Shown here piece by piece: positions 36,444 to 44,761 of a stretch of 64,000 bases of DNA. A model generated the notes under the pieces. The model did no database searches. It had not been told where the DNA came from and was given only the letters and a program-made list of their open reading frames with translations. Origin of the DNA: Paracoccus luteus (GTDB taxonomy: Bacteria; Pseudomonadota; Alphaproteobacteria; Rhodobacterales; Rhodobacteraceae); assembly GCF_004522155.1 (NCBI RefSeq), contig NZ_SDEA01000003.1, forward strand, positions 285,773 to 349,772. The letters are read 5' to 3'. The position numbers and the translations under genes were made by a program. How positions within the stretch are numbered: the first letter of the stretch is position 1; every line of letters starts with the position of its first letter.

Positions 36444-37445
36444 TCAGCCTTTCGCCTGGACGGCGGTCACGGCCGTTGCGGCGATGATGTCGTCGACGCT
36501 GCAGCCCCGGGAAAGGTCGTTGGCCGGTTTGGCGAGGCCTTGGAGGATCGGCCCGATGGCGGTCAGGCCGCCAAGCCTCTGGGCGATCTTGTAGCCGATA
36601 TTGCCCGAGGCGAGGTCGGGGAAGACAAAGACGTTGGCCGGCCCGGTCAGCGGGCTTTGCGGCGCCTTCCGGGCGCGGATGGCGGGGTCGAGGGCGGCGT
36701 CGAACTGCATCTCGCCGTCGATCTCAAGGCCGGGCGCGCGGTCGCGCACGATGGAAAGCGCCTCGCGGATGCGGGCAAGGCTGGAATGCTCGGCCGATCC
36801 GGCGGTCGAGAATGACAGCAGCGCCACCCGAGGGGTCCGGCCCAGCAGGCGCTGGCAGGATCCGGCGGCGGCGATGGCGATGTCGGCGAGTTCCGCCGCG
36901 TCGGGGGCGATCACCAGCCCGCAATCGCTGAAGATCATGCCGCCATCATCCGAAGCGTCCCCGTCCGGCGCGCGCCCGTCCGGCGAACCCCCGCCCGGCG
37001 AACCCGCCGGGGCGGGCAGCATCAGGAAAAAGCTCGACACGGTCCGCACGCCGGGCGCCCGGCCGATCACCTGCAGCGCCGCGCGCACCGTGTCGGCGGT
37101 GGTCGCGACCGCGCCGCCGACGGTGCCGTCGGCCAGCCCCAGCCGCACCCGCATCGCCGCCTGCCGGATCGGGTCGCGCATCTCTTCCAGCGCGGCCTCG
37201 GGGGTCAGCCCGCGGCCCTTGCGCAGGTCGTGCCACGCCTCGGCCAGCGGGCGCAGGTCGGGCGCGGCGGCGCTGTCGATGCTGGCCGCGCCCGGCGCCT
37301 CGCCGTCCATCAGGGTGATCCGGGCAAGGCCCGCGGCCACGATCCGGGCGGCGGCCTCGCGCACGCGGGGGTCGCGGCCTTCGGACAGGATGATATGGGC
37401 CTGCCGGTCGCGGGCGGCCTGGTGGATGCGGTCAAGCGGCGTCAT
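36444..37445 (-). CDS. pta: Phosphate acetyltransferase
   Basis: Converts acetyl phosphate released by Xsc to acetyl-CoA. 333 residues, the short single-domain form found in sulfonate clusters. Pta signatures are ILSEGRDPRVREAAARIVAA at the start, GLADGTVGGAVATTADTVRA near residue 105, and FPDLASGNIGYKIAQRLGGL near residue 280. A Gly/Pro/Asp-rich insert at about residues 145-165, made by three 15-base DNA repeats, interrupts the protein before MIFSDCGLVIAPDA. It lies four bases after the tauZ stop and ends the tau operon. Confidence 0.92.
   Translation of the reverse strand: MTPLDRIHQAARDRQAHIILSEGRDPRVREAAARIVAAGLARITLMDGEAPGAASIDSAAAPDLRPLAEAWHDLRKGRGLTPEAALEEMRDPIRQAAMRVRLGLADGTVGGAVATTADTVRAALQVIGRAPGVRTVSSFFLMLPAPAGSPGGGSPDGRAPDGDASDDGGMIFSDCGLVIAPDAAELADIAIAAAGSCQRLLGRTPRVALLSFSTAGSAEHSSLARIREALSIVRDRAPGLEIDGEMQFDAALDPAIRARKAPQSPLTGPANVFVFPDLASGNIGYKIAQRLGGLTAIGPILQGLAKPANDLSRGCSVDDIIAATAVTAVQAKG
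36961..37005. repeat. Three 15-base tandem repeats inside pta
   Basis: CCGTCCGGCGCGCGC, CCGTCCGGCGAACCC and CCGCCCGGCGAACCC follow one another without gaps. On the coding strand they encode three five-residue units (GSPGG, GSPDG, RAPDG), an in-frame expansion in a surface loop. Confidence 0.75.
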
Positions 37446-37448
37446 GTC

Positions 37449-38462
37449 TTACCCCAGCAGATGCAGCCCCGCGAGGATCCATCCCCCCAGGAACACGGTT
37501 TCGATGACCAGCAGGGCGATCGCGGCCGCCCCGACCTCGAGCATCTTCTTCAGCGAGGTCTTGACCCCCACCGCCGCGATCGAGATCAGAAGGCACCAGC
37601 GCGAGACTGCGCCCGCCGCCTCGGCCAAGGGCGCGGGGATGACCCCCAGCGAGTTCAGCGCCGCCAGCGCCAGAAAGCCCACGACAAAGCCGGGCAGCAG
37701 CGGCGGGCTGGCCCCGCCGGCGGTGTCGGCCAGCCCGCGGGCGCGGATGATCAGCGAAAAGGCCAGCACCACCGGGGCCAGCATCGACACCCGGATCAGC
37801 TTGACCAGCGTCGCCGTCTCGCCCGCCTCGGGGCTGATGGAAAAGCCCGCGCCCACCACCTGGGCCACGTCATGGATGGTGCCGCCCAGAAACACCCCGG
37901 CGGTGCGGTCGTCGAACCCCAGGGGCGCCGCCAGCATCGGATAGATGACCATCGCCACCGTGGACAGCACCGTCACCGCCAGCACCGTGAACACCAGGTC
38001 GCGTTCGGACCGGTCGTGTTTCGGCAGCACCGCCGCGATCGCCATCGCGGCCGAGGCGCCGCAGATCGCCACCGACCCCCCGGTCAGCAGCGCAAAGCGC
38101 CAGCTGCGGCCGACGACCCTGGTGGCCGCCAGCGCGAACAGGATCGTGGCGATGACGCCCCCGATCACCAGCAGGATCAGCGGCCAGCCCAGAATGGCCA
38201 GCATGTCGACCGAGATCCGCGCCCCCAGAAGCGCCACCCCCAGCCGCAGCACGGTGCGCGCGGTCACGGCGATGCCGGGCGCGGTCCTGGTCCCGTCCTC
38301 GGCCAGAAAGTTCAGCGCCAGACCCAGCAGCAGCGCCAGCAGCATCGCGGGCGCGCCATAGTGTTCGGACAGGAACTGCGCCGTCGCCGCGATCAGGACC
38401 GAGACGGCAAAGCCGGGAAAGAGATCGGCCGGACGGCCGGGAAGCAGGGCTGCAAGCGCCAT
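37449..38462 (-). CDS. tauZ: TauZ, putative sulfate/sulfite exporter family (YeiH/UPF0324)
   Basis: Membrane protein of 337 residues with about ten helices, of the UPF0324/PSE family (PF03601). In taurine clusters of this group it is placed between xsc and pta and is thought to export the sulfur anion. Recognisable blocks are GAPAMLLALLLGLALNFLAE, GGSVAICGASAAMAIAAVLP and GGTIHDVAQVVGAGFSIS. ATG 38462 has AAGG eight bases upstream; GTG 38471 is an alternative. It follows a pair of hairpins behind xsc, so its expression may depend on read-through or an internal promoter. Confidence 0.88.
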   Translation of the reverse strand: MALAALLPGRPADLFPGFAVSVLIAATAQFLSEHYGAPAMLLALLLGLALNFLAEDGTRTAPGIAVTARTVLRLGVALLGARISVDMLAILGWPLILLVIGGVIATILFALAATRVVGRSWRFALLTGGSVAICGASAAMAIAAVLPKHDRSERDLVFTVLAVTVLSTVAMVIYPMLAAPLGFDDRTAGVFLGGTIHDVAQVVGAGFSISPEAGETATLVKLIRVSMLAPVVLAFSLIIRARGLADTAGGASPPLLPGFVVGFLALAALNSLGVIPAPLAEAAGAVSRWCLLISIAAVGVKTSLKKMLEVGAAAIALLVIETVFLGGWILAGLHLLG

Positions 38463-38493
38463 CGGGGACACCTTGGAAAAGGCCCCGCCGTCC

Positions 38494-38518
38494 GGGCCGC
38501 GCCGGAAAAGCGCGGCCC
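38494..38518 (-). terminator. Hairpin behind xsc, distal
   Basis: GGGCCGCGC (38494-38502) and GCGCGGCCC (38510-38518) form perfect 9-base arms around a 7-base A-rich loop. It lies in the 178-base xsc-tauZ gap and occurs again next to the xsc relic near 48536-48561. Confidence 0.6.
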
Positions 38519-38542
38519 GCCGGCGGGGGCCGGAAGGAAAAG

Positions 38543-38582
38543 GCCGGGCGCGGAGGGGGGAGGAGAGGGCCCCGCGCCCGGC
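38543..38582 (-). terminator. Hairpin behind xsc, proximal
   Basis: GCCGGGCGCGG (38543-38553) and CCGCGCCCGGC (38572-38582) are perfect 11-base arms around a purine-rich loop of 18 bases, 58 bases after the xsc stop. It probably limits read-through from the highly expressed xsc into tauZ-pta. A copy lies beside the xsc relic. Confidence 0.6.
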
Positions 38583-38640
38583 GGCCGGTCAGGCCCCGCC
38601 GGCGCCGTCAGGCGCCGTCAGGCCCTGTCAGGCGTCGGGG

Positions 38641-40437
38641 TCAGGCCCCGGCGCCCGCCACTGCGCCCTGTTGCGGGCGCATGTCGGCCGGGTCGATGCC
38701 CGCGACCGGGACCGGTTTCTTCATCGCGTCGCGGCGGAAGGGCTCGCCCAGCTCCTGGTTCAGCAGCACCTCGATGAAGGTCGTCTTGCCCTCCTTCATC
38801 TGCCGCTCGACGGCCTCGTGCAGCGCGTCGGTCAGCTCGGCCGCGCCGCGCACCACCACGCCCTCGACCCCGCAGGCCCTGGCGATGCCCGCATAGCTGG
38901 TGTCGCGGTCAAGTTCGGTGCCGACGAAGTTGTTGTCATACCACAGCGTCGTGTTCCGCTTTTCCGCCCCCCACTGATAGTTGCGGAAGATCACCATCGT
39001 GATCGCCGGCCAGTCGTCGCGGCCGCAGGCGGTCATCTCGTTCATGGAAATCCCGAACGCGCCGTCGCCCGCAAAGCCGATCACCGGGGTGTCGGGGTTG
39101 CCGATCTTGGCGCCCAGGATCGCCGGGAAGCCATAGCCGCACGGCCCGAACAGCCCCGGCGCCAGGTATTTCCGCCCCGCCTCGAAGGTCGGATAGGCGT
39201 TGCCGATGGCGCAGTTGTTGCCGATGTCGGAACTGACGATGGCGTCCTGCGGCACCGCCTGCATGATCGCGCGCCAGGCCTGGCGGGGCGACATCAACTC
39301 GGCGTCGCGGGTCCGCGCCTCGGCGTTCCATTCGGTGCCGGGGTCGTCCTGCTCGTGGTCCAGGCTCGACAGTTCCTGCGCCCAGCGGGACTTGGTCTGG
39401 GCGATGCGGTCGCGGCGCGCCTGCCGCCCCTCGTCGCCCGCGCCGGGGGCAAGCTGCGCAAGGATGCCGCGCGCGACCTTGCCGGCGTCGCCCTCGATCC
39501 CCACCGTGACCCTTTTGGTCAGGCCGATGCGGTCGGGGTTGATATCGACCTGGATGATCTTGGCGTCTTTCGGCCAATAGTCGATGCCGTAACCCGGCAG
39601 GGTCGAGAACGGGTTGAGGCGCGTCCCCAGCGCCAGCACCACATCGGCGTCGCGGATCAGCTCCATCGCGGCCTTGGACCCGTTATAGCCCAGCGGCCCG
39701 ACGGCCAGCGGGTGCGAGCCGGGGAAGCTGTCGTTGTGCTGATAGTTCGAGGCGACCGGCGCATCCAGCCGCTCGGCCAGCTTGGCCAGATCGGGGATCG
39801 CCCCCGCCAGCACCACGCCCGCGCCCGACAGGATGACCGGGTTCTTCGCCTCCGACAGCAGCTTGGCGGCTTCCTTCACCGCCTCCTCGCCGCCCGCGGG
39901 GCGCTCGAAGCGGACCACCTGCGGCAGGTCCACGTCGATGACCTGGGTCCAGAAATCGCGCGGGATGTTGATCTGCGCGGGCGCCGAGTTGCGCCAGGCC
40001 TGCATGATGACCCGGTTCAGCACCTCGGGGATGCGCGAGGGGTCGCGCACCTCCTCCTGATACGACACGCTGTCGGCGAACAGGCGCATCTGCTCCATTT
40101 CCTGGAAGCCGCCCTGGCCGATGGTGCGGTTGGCCGCCTGCGGCGTCACCAGCAGCAGCGGCGTGTGGTTCCAGTAGGCGGTCTTGATCGGCGTGACGAA
40201 GCCGGTCACGCCGGGCCCGTTCTGGGCGATGGCCATCGACATCTTGCCGGTCGAGCGCGTGAACCCGTCCGCCATCAGCCCGGCGTTGGTTTCATGCGCG
40301 CAGTCCCAGAAGGTGATCCCCGCCTTGGGGAACAGGTCGCTGACCGGCATCATGGCGCTGCCGATGATCCCGAACGCATGTTCGATCCCGTGCATCTGCA
40401 GGACTTTGACGAAGGCCTCTTCGGTCGTCATTCTCAT
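38641..40437 (-). CDS. xsc: Sulfoacetaldehyde acetyltransferase
   Basis: Thiamine-diphosphate enzyme, 598 residues, converting sulfoacetaldehyde and phosphate to sulfite and acetyl phosphate. The N-terminus MRMTTEEAFVKVLQMHGIEH and FWDCAHETNAGLMADGFTRS are characteristic of Xsc. The ThDP/Mg site is VIGFAGDGAFGISMNEMTAC followed by FRNYQWGAEKRN. AAGGAG is nine bases before the ATG (complement of 40437). The central enzyme of the taurine pathway, fed by TauXY and relieved by Pta. Two hairpins follow the gene. A truncated copy of its ends is found at 48661-48966. Confidence 0.97.
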   Translation of the reverse strand: MRMTTEEAFVKVLQMHGIEHAFGIIGSAMMPVSDLFPKAGITFWDCAHETNAGLMADGFTRSTGKMSMAIAQNGPGVTGFVTPIKTAYWNHTPLLLVTPQAANRTIGQGGFQEMEQMRLFADSVSYQEEVRDPSRIPEVLNRVIMQAWRNSAPAQINIPRDFWTQVIDVDLPQVVRFERPAGGEEAVKEAAKLLSEAKNPVILSGAGVVLAGAIPDLAKLAERLDAPVASNYQHNDSFPGSHPLAVGPLGYNGSKAAMELIRDADVVLALGTRLNPFSTLPGYGIDYWPKDAKIIQVDINPDRIGLTKRVTVGIEGDAGKVARGILAQLAPGAGDEGRQARRDRIAQTKSRWAQELSSLDHEQDDPGTEWNAEARTRDAELMSPRQAWRAIMQAVPQDAIVSSDIGNNCAIGNAYPTFEAGRKYLAPGLFGPCGYGFPAILGAKIGNPDTPVIGFAGDGAFGISMNEMTACGRDDWPAITMVIFRNYQWGAEKRNTTLWYDNNFVGTELDRDTSYAGIARACGVEGVVVRGAAELTDALHEAVERQMKEGKTTFIEVLLNQELGEPFRRDAMKKPVPVAGIDPADMRPQQGAVAGAGA

Positions 40438-40449
40438 GGCGCTGTCTCC

Positions 40450-41838
40450 TTACTGGCGCTCGTCGCGATAGTGGTAAAGCTGGTAAAGGCCCCATTGGCC
40501 CAGCCGCCGGAACGGCGTCTTCCAGCCCTCGTGCTTGAGTTCGGTGCCGAAGATCGGCAGGTCCGGAACCTTTTCCCCGGCGACCAGCTGGGCCATGCGG
40601 CGGCCCGCCATCGCGGAATACATGACGCCGTTGCCGCCGTATCCAAGGACATAGAAGGCGCCCGGCAGATCCTTCAGCCCGGTGATGCGCGGCATCATGT
40701 CGTGGCTGACATCGACCCAGCCCCACCAGGAATAATCAAGGTCGATCCCGCGCAGGGCGGGGAACTTGCGCGCCAGCCCTTCGCGCAGGCCGGCCAGGTG
40801 GCGCGGGTTGGCGGCGTCGCGGCCGGTGATGGCGGCGCGCGAGCCGATCTGCAGGCGGTTGTCGGGCAGCATGCGGTAATAATGCCGCAGCGTGCGCGTG
40901 TCGGTCAGCGGCGACAGGGCCTTGGCCCCGACCTCGGCCAGCTCGGGCCCGGTCAGAACCCGCGTCACGATGCTGTTCGACATGATCGGCATCAGCCGGT
41001 CGCGCAGCCGCGCGTGCAGGCCGCGCGGCGCATAGCCGGCGGTCGCCACGGCGACCTTTTTCGCCCGCACCGTGCCGCCGGGCGTGCGCAGGTGATGCAC
41101 GCCGCCGCGGTATTCCCAGCCGTCCACTGGGCTGTCGACATGGATGCGGGCGCCATTCTCGCGCGCCACGCGGGCATAGCCGAAGGCCAGCTTGGCCGCG
41201 TGGACGCCGACGCCGTCGGGCTCATACATCGCGCCCTGGGCCTCCTGGTCGCGGACGACCTGCTCGTGCACCTCGGCCCGGCTCATCATCCGGGCGCCAT
41301 AGCCGAACTTGTCGCGCAACAGCGCCGCCTCGGTCTCCAGCCCCGGCACGACCGAGGCCTTGTGCGCGATATAGTAATGGCCGCCGTCCTGGGGGTCGCA
41401 GTCGATGGCGTGGTCGCGGATCTGGGCGCGCCAATAGTCGAAGCCCTCCAGCATCTCGCCGTGCAGGCCGCGGGCCACGTCCAGGCCCCAGCGCTCGATC
41501 CACTGGCTGCGCTTGAGCCGGCCGGCGGAAAACTGCGCCTGCCCGCCGTTGCGGGTGGAACAGCCATAGGCGGTGCCGTGCGCTTCCAGCACGACGGTTT
41601 CGACGCCAAGGTCGCGGGTCAGCGCCATGGCGCAGTTCAGCCCGGTATAGCCCGAGCCGATCACCGCGCATTCCACGTCGAAATCGCCGGTCACGGGGCC
41701 GTCGTCGGCGGGCGGCGCGCCGGCCGTGCCGATCCAGTAGGTCGGGGCATAGTCGCTGCCCCGGCCCAGGGTCTTTGCGGTCATCGGGTCATACAGCGGA
41801 TCATATCCGCTGGTGCCGCGCCTGGGTGTCTGCAGCAT
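40450..41838 (-). CDS. tauY: Taurine dehydrogenase large subunit (FAD-dependent)
   Basis: Flavoprotein of the DAO family, 462 residues, oxidatively deaminating taurine to sulfoacetaldehyde and ammonium together with TauX, with electrons probably going to cytochrome c. The FAD motif is ECAVIGSGYTGLNCAMALTR near residues 56-75 and the substrate-side GCSTRNGGQAQFSAGRLKRS follows. WWGWVDVSHDMMPRITGLKD and YVLGYGGNGVMYSAMAGRRM close the FAD site. The 50-residue N-terminal extension is typical of TauY. ATG 41838 is 14 bases after the tauX stop. Confidence 0.94.
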   Translation of the reverse strand: MLQTPRRGTSGYDPLYDPMTAKTLGRGSDYAPTYWIGTAGAPPADDGPVTGDFDVECAVIGSGYTGLNCAMALTRDLGVETVVLEAHGTAYGCSTRNGGQAQFSAGRLKRSQWIERWGLDVARGLHGEMLEGFDYWRAQIRDHAIDCDPQDGGHYYIAHKASVVPGLETEAALLRDKFGYGARMMSRAEVHEQVVRDQEAQGAMYEPDGVGVHAAKLAFGYARVARENGARIHVDSPVDGWEYRGGVHHLRTPGGTVRAKKVAVATAGYAPRGLHARLRDRLMPIMSNSIVTRVLTGPELAEVGAKALSPLTDTRTLRHYYRMLPDNRLQIGSRAAITGRDAANPRHLAGLREGLARKFPALRGIDLDYSWWGWVDVSHDMMPRITGLKDLPGAFYVLGYGGNGVMYSAMAGRRMAQLVAGEKVPDLPIFGTELKHEGWKTPFRRLGQWGLYQLYHYRDERQ

Positions 41839-41851
41839 GGTCCCGGCCCCT

Positions 41852-42274
41852 TCAGCTGGCGTCGGCCGCGGCGGCGGCGGGGGCGGCGGCGACGGGCGGA
41901 CGCTGCTTGCGGATGGCCTGCTTTTCGACGATGCGGCCGTCCTTGATGCGGAACAGGTCGACGCCCTGCACCTCGGTCCGGGTGCCGTCGGGGTTGGTGG
42001 CGCGGAAGGTCCACTGGCTGACGCCGCGGCTGCCGTCCTGGGACATGAAATGCTCGTGGTCGGCCCATTGCACGTCGGGCATCGCGGTCCAGACGCCGGT
42101 GAAGGCGCGGGCGATGGCGTCGCGGCCCTCGACCTTGTTGCCGAACTCGTTGTCGCCGGCGACGGTGTAGAACACGCAGTCATCGGCGAAATGGGTCATC
42201 ACGCCGTCGATGTCGTGGCGGTTGAAGGCGTCGAAGGTGGCCTTGAGGTCGTCGGCGGTCAGCGTCTTGGTCAT
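41852..42274 (-). CDS. tauX: Taurine dehydrogenase small subunit
   Basis: SnoaL/NTF2-fold protein of 140 residues that forms the taurine dehydrogenase complex with TauY. FDAFNRHDIDGVMTHFADDC and GRDAIARAFTGVWTAMPDVQ are the family core. The C-terminus ends in an Ala/Pro-rich tail. ATG 42274 overlaps the uspA stop as ATGA, coupling the two genes. Assignment rests on the conserved gene order tauX-tauY-xsc as well as on sequence. Confidence 0.9.
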   Translation of the reverse strand: MTKTLTADDLKATFDAFNRHDIDGVMTHFADDCVFYTVAGDNEFGNKVEGRDAIARAFTGVWTAMPDVQWADHEHFMSQDGSRGVSQWTFRATNPDGTRTEVQGVDLFRIKDGRIVEKQAIRKQRPPVAAAPAAAAADAS

Positions 42275-42786
42275 CGGGCGGGCCTTTCGGAAGCTTCGGG
42301 ATAGGGAATGATGAGGGTCGGGATGCGCGAGCGGCGCATCACGCGCTTGGCCACGGTCCCCAGGAAGGTGTGCGAGAAGCCATGCTCGTGGCTGCCCATC
42401 AGGATCATGTCGGCGCCCAGGCTGACCGAGCGCTGCAGGATCACGTCGGCCGGCTGGCCCTCGATGATCTCGACGCCGGCGATGCGCTCGCGGCGGGCGG
42501 CCTTGGCCGGGTCGGCCTCCTCCCAGAAGGCGCGCTGGCGTTCCGCCATCACGTCGCGCGCGGCCTTCAGCCGGCTGCCCACCGCGTCCTCCAGCATGCC
42601 CGCGTCGGTGACATAGGCCCGCAGCGTGATGCGCGCGTCCTCGGACAGCGGGCGCAGGGCGTGCAGCACATGCACCCTGGCGTCCAAGGCTTCGGCCATC
42701 CGCACGGCATAGCGCAGGGCGTAGATCGCTCCTTCGGACAGGTCGGTCGCATAAAGCAGCGTCTTGATGGGTCTGATCTCGATCAT
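42271..42786 (-). CDS. Universal stress protein (UspA family) of the tau cluster
   Basis: A 171-residue UspA-domain protein. The nucleotide-binding pattern is LLYATDLSEGAIYALRYAVR at the start and ILMGSHEHGFSHTFLGTVAK near the C-terminus (G-2x-G-9x-G(S/T) type). A Usp gene next to TRAP genes is common and may regulate transport, as described for TeaD in the ectoine TRAP system. It lies 13 bases upstream of the tauM stop end on the same strand and overlaps tauX by four bases. Confidence 0.88.
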   Translation of the reverse strand: MIEIRPIKTLLYATDLSEGAIYALRYAVRMAEALDARVHVLHALRPLSEDARITLRAYVTDAGMLEDAVGSRLKAARDVMAERQRAFWEEADPAKAARRERIAGVEIIEGQPADVILQRSVSLGADMILMGSHEHGFSHTFLGTVAKRVMRRSRIPTLIIPYPEASERPAR

Positions 42787-42798
42787 CGAAACCTCCGG

Positions 42799-44139
42799 TC
42801 AATAGCCCATCGCGCGTGGCAGCCACAGCGACAGCTCGGGGACGGCGGCGATCACGGCGATGGCTGCGACCAGCGCGACAATGAAGGGCAGCGCGCGATA
42901 GGCGATCTTCTCGATGTCGATCTTCGAGATCCCCGACGAGATGAACAGGTTCTCGCCCAACGGCGGCGTCACGAAGCCCACCGACAGCGAGCAGATCATG
43001 ACGATCCCGAAGTGGATCGGATCGATGCCCACGCTGTAGGCGACGGGCAGCATCACCGGCACCAGGATCATGATCGCGGCCAGCGTTTCCATGAACATGC
43101 CGACGATCAGCAGGAACCCGATCATGATCGCCCAGATCGCGGCCTTGTTCTGGGTAAAGGACAGCATCCCGTCGGCCAGCTGCGCGGGGATCTGGTTTTC
43201 AACCAGGATGCGGCCGAACAGCGTCGCGGTGAACAGCACCAGAAGGACGCGGCCGGTCAGCCAGGTCGTCGCCTCCAGCGCCACGACGATTTCCTTCAGG
43301 TTGATCTCGCGATAGACCACGATGCCGATCAGCAGCGTATAGAAGATCGCCACGATCGCGGCCTCGGTCGGGGTGAAGAACCCGCCGTAGATGCCGCCCA
43401 GGATGACCAGCGGCGCCAGGATCGACCAGAAGCCGCGGTAGAGCGCGGTGCCGATCTTGGACAGCGACAGCGGCTCGGCCCCGCCGTGATAGCCCAGGCG
43501 CTTGGCGCGGATATAGTTCGCGACCAGCAGCGACCCGGCCATCAGAAAGCCCGGCACGAAACCCGCGATGAACAGCTTGGAGATCGAGACGGTCTGGAAC
43601 TGGCCGAACTGCTCGATCGCCTCGGGGGGGGCGGCAAGCCCCATCGCCGAGATCCCGAAGATGACCATCGGGATCGACGGCGGGATGACGATGCCCAAGC
43701 CCCCCGCCGACGCGGTGACGGCGGCGGCATAGGACCGGTCATAGCCCGCCCGCGCCATCGCCGGGATCATCAGCATGCCGACGGCGGCGGTGGTCGCGGG
43801 GCCGGACCCCGAGATCGCGCCGAAGAACACGCAGGCCAGGATCGTGGCGGCCGAGATGCCGCCGGTGAAGGGGCCGGCCAGGCTTTCCGCGACGTTGATG
43901 AGGCGGCGCGAAATCCCCGCGGCCTCCATCAGCGCGCCGGCCAGGATGAAGCTGGGCAGCGCCATCAGCGGGAACGAGCCGACCGAGGACCAGGCGATCT
44001 GGACCATCTTGATCGGGTTGTCGCCCAGATACCACATCGCGGCCAAGGCCGAGACGCCAAGCGCCACCGAGATCGGCGCCCCGATCGCCAGCAGCCCGGC
44101 CAGCGAGCCGAACAGGACGGGAATAAGCACGTTTTCCAT
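42799..44139 (-). CDS. tauM: TRAP transporter large permease for taurine
   Basis: DctM-type membrane subunit, 446 residues with about 12 helices. Family blocks: FPLMALPSFILAGALMEAAG, FFGAISGSGPATTAAVGMLM, GGLGIVIPPSIPMVIFGISA and SVGFVTPPLGENLFISSGIS. It forms the TauKLM transporter, which in Paracoccus and Rhodobacter relatives imports taurine. ATG 44139 overlaps the tauL stop as TGATG. Confidence 0.93.
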   Translation of the reverse strand: MENVLIPVLFGSLAGLLAIGAPISVALGVSALAAMWYLGDNPIKMVQIAWSSVGSFPLMALPSFILAGALMEAAGISRRLINVAESLAGPFTGGISAATILACVFFGAISGSGPATTAAVGMLMIPAMARAGYDRSYAAAVTASAGGLGIVIPPSIPMVIFGISAMGLAAPPEAIEQFGQFQTVSISKLFIAGFVPGFLMAGSLLVANYIRAKRLGYHGGAEPLSLSKIGTALYRGFWSILAPLVILGGIYGGFFTPTEAAIVAIFYTLLIGIVVYREINLKEIVVALEATTWLTGRVLLVLFTATLFGRILVENQIPAQLADGMLSFTQNKAAIWAIMIGFLLIVGMFMETLAAIMILVPVMLPVAYSVGIDPIHFGIVMICSLSVGFVTPPLGENLFISSGISKIDIEKIAYRALPFIVALVAAIAVIAAVPELSLWLPRAMGY

Positions 44140-44684
44140 CAGCGTTTCCCCGCGTTCGGCGCTTGCTGCTCGGCCAGTTCCAACTCGATGTCGACTTCGT
44201 CGGGGTCACGCGGATCGACGCCCAGCACGAGCTTCATGTAGTTCACCTGCAGGATGCGGAAGGTCATCAGCGCGAATGCGATCGGCAGCGGCGCCATGAC
44301 CCATTTCATCTGCCAGCCCAGCGTCTGCGCCTTCACGAAGGGCTTGAGCGAGCCGACATATTTGATCGCGTAATAGATGAAGATGACGTTGAAGATGACC
44401 CAGAACAGGTCGCCCAACGCCTCGACGATCCGGCCGGTCTGGCGCGGCATCATCTTGATGTGGAACGTCACCCGGTTGTGCGCGCCCATTCGCGCGGCAT
44501 AGCTGGCCCCGAAATAGGCGAACCAGACGAACAGGATGACCGAGAACTCCTCGATCCAGGTGATCGAGGTGCCGAACACCTGCCGGGCCACGATCTGCGC
44601 GAACAGCAGCGTCACGAAAACCGCCAGCAGGGTGCGGCAGATATAGCTTTCGAGCACGTCCAGGTGACGCCAGATGGCCGCCAT
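44139..44684 (-). CDS. tauL: TRAP transporter small permease for taurine
   Basis: DctQ-type subunit, 181 residues with four helices: VTLLFAQIVARQVFGTSITW near the N-terminus and EEFSVILFVWFAYFGASYAA in helix 2 carry the family pattern. The C-terminal tail is acidic (DPRDPDEVDIELELAEQQ). Separated from tauK by a 77-base gap with a strong palindrome and coupled to tauM by a TGATG overlap. Confidence 0.9.
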   Translation of the reverse strand: MAAIWRHLDVLESYICRTLLAVFVTLLFAQIVARQVFGTSITWIEEFSVILFVWFAYFGASYAARMGAHNRVTFHIKMMPRQTGRIVEALGDLFWVIFNVIFIYYAIKYVGSLKPFVKAQTLGWQMKWVMAPLPIAFALMTFRILQVNYMKLVLGVDPRDPDEVDIELELAEQQAPNAGKR

Positions 44685-44727
44685 GATCCTGCCTCCGAAA
44701 GGGTGCGGGTTGAAACCGGGGAAAAGA

Positions 44728-44747
44728 CGGGCGCCCGCGGGCGCCCG
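44728..44747 (-). terminator. Intercistronic palindrome between tauK and tauL
   Basis: Perfect 20-base palindrome CGGGCGCCCGCGGGCGCCCG lies 14 bases after the tauK stop. It can fold as a GC-rich hairpin and would keep the receptor mRNA more abundant than the permease mRNA. Confidence 0.6.
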
Positions 44748-44761
44748 CCGCTGCGGGGGCC

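Noticed and set aside
38473..41946. A 1157-codon plus-strand open frame opposite tauZ, xsc and tauY
   Set aside because: It mirrors the codon pattern of the real minus-strand genes in GC-rich DNA; the product is His/Arg/Gly-rich without domains, while the opposite strand encodes complete conserved enzymes.
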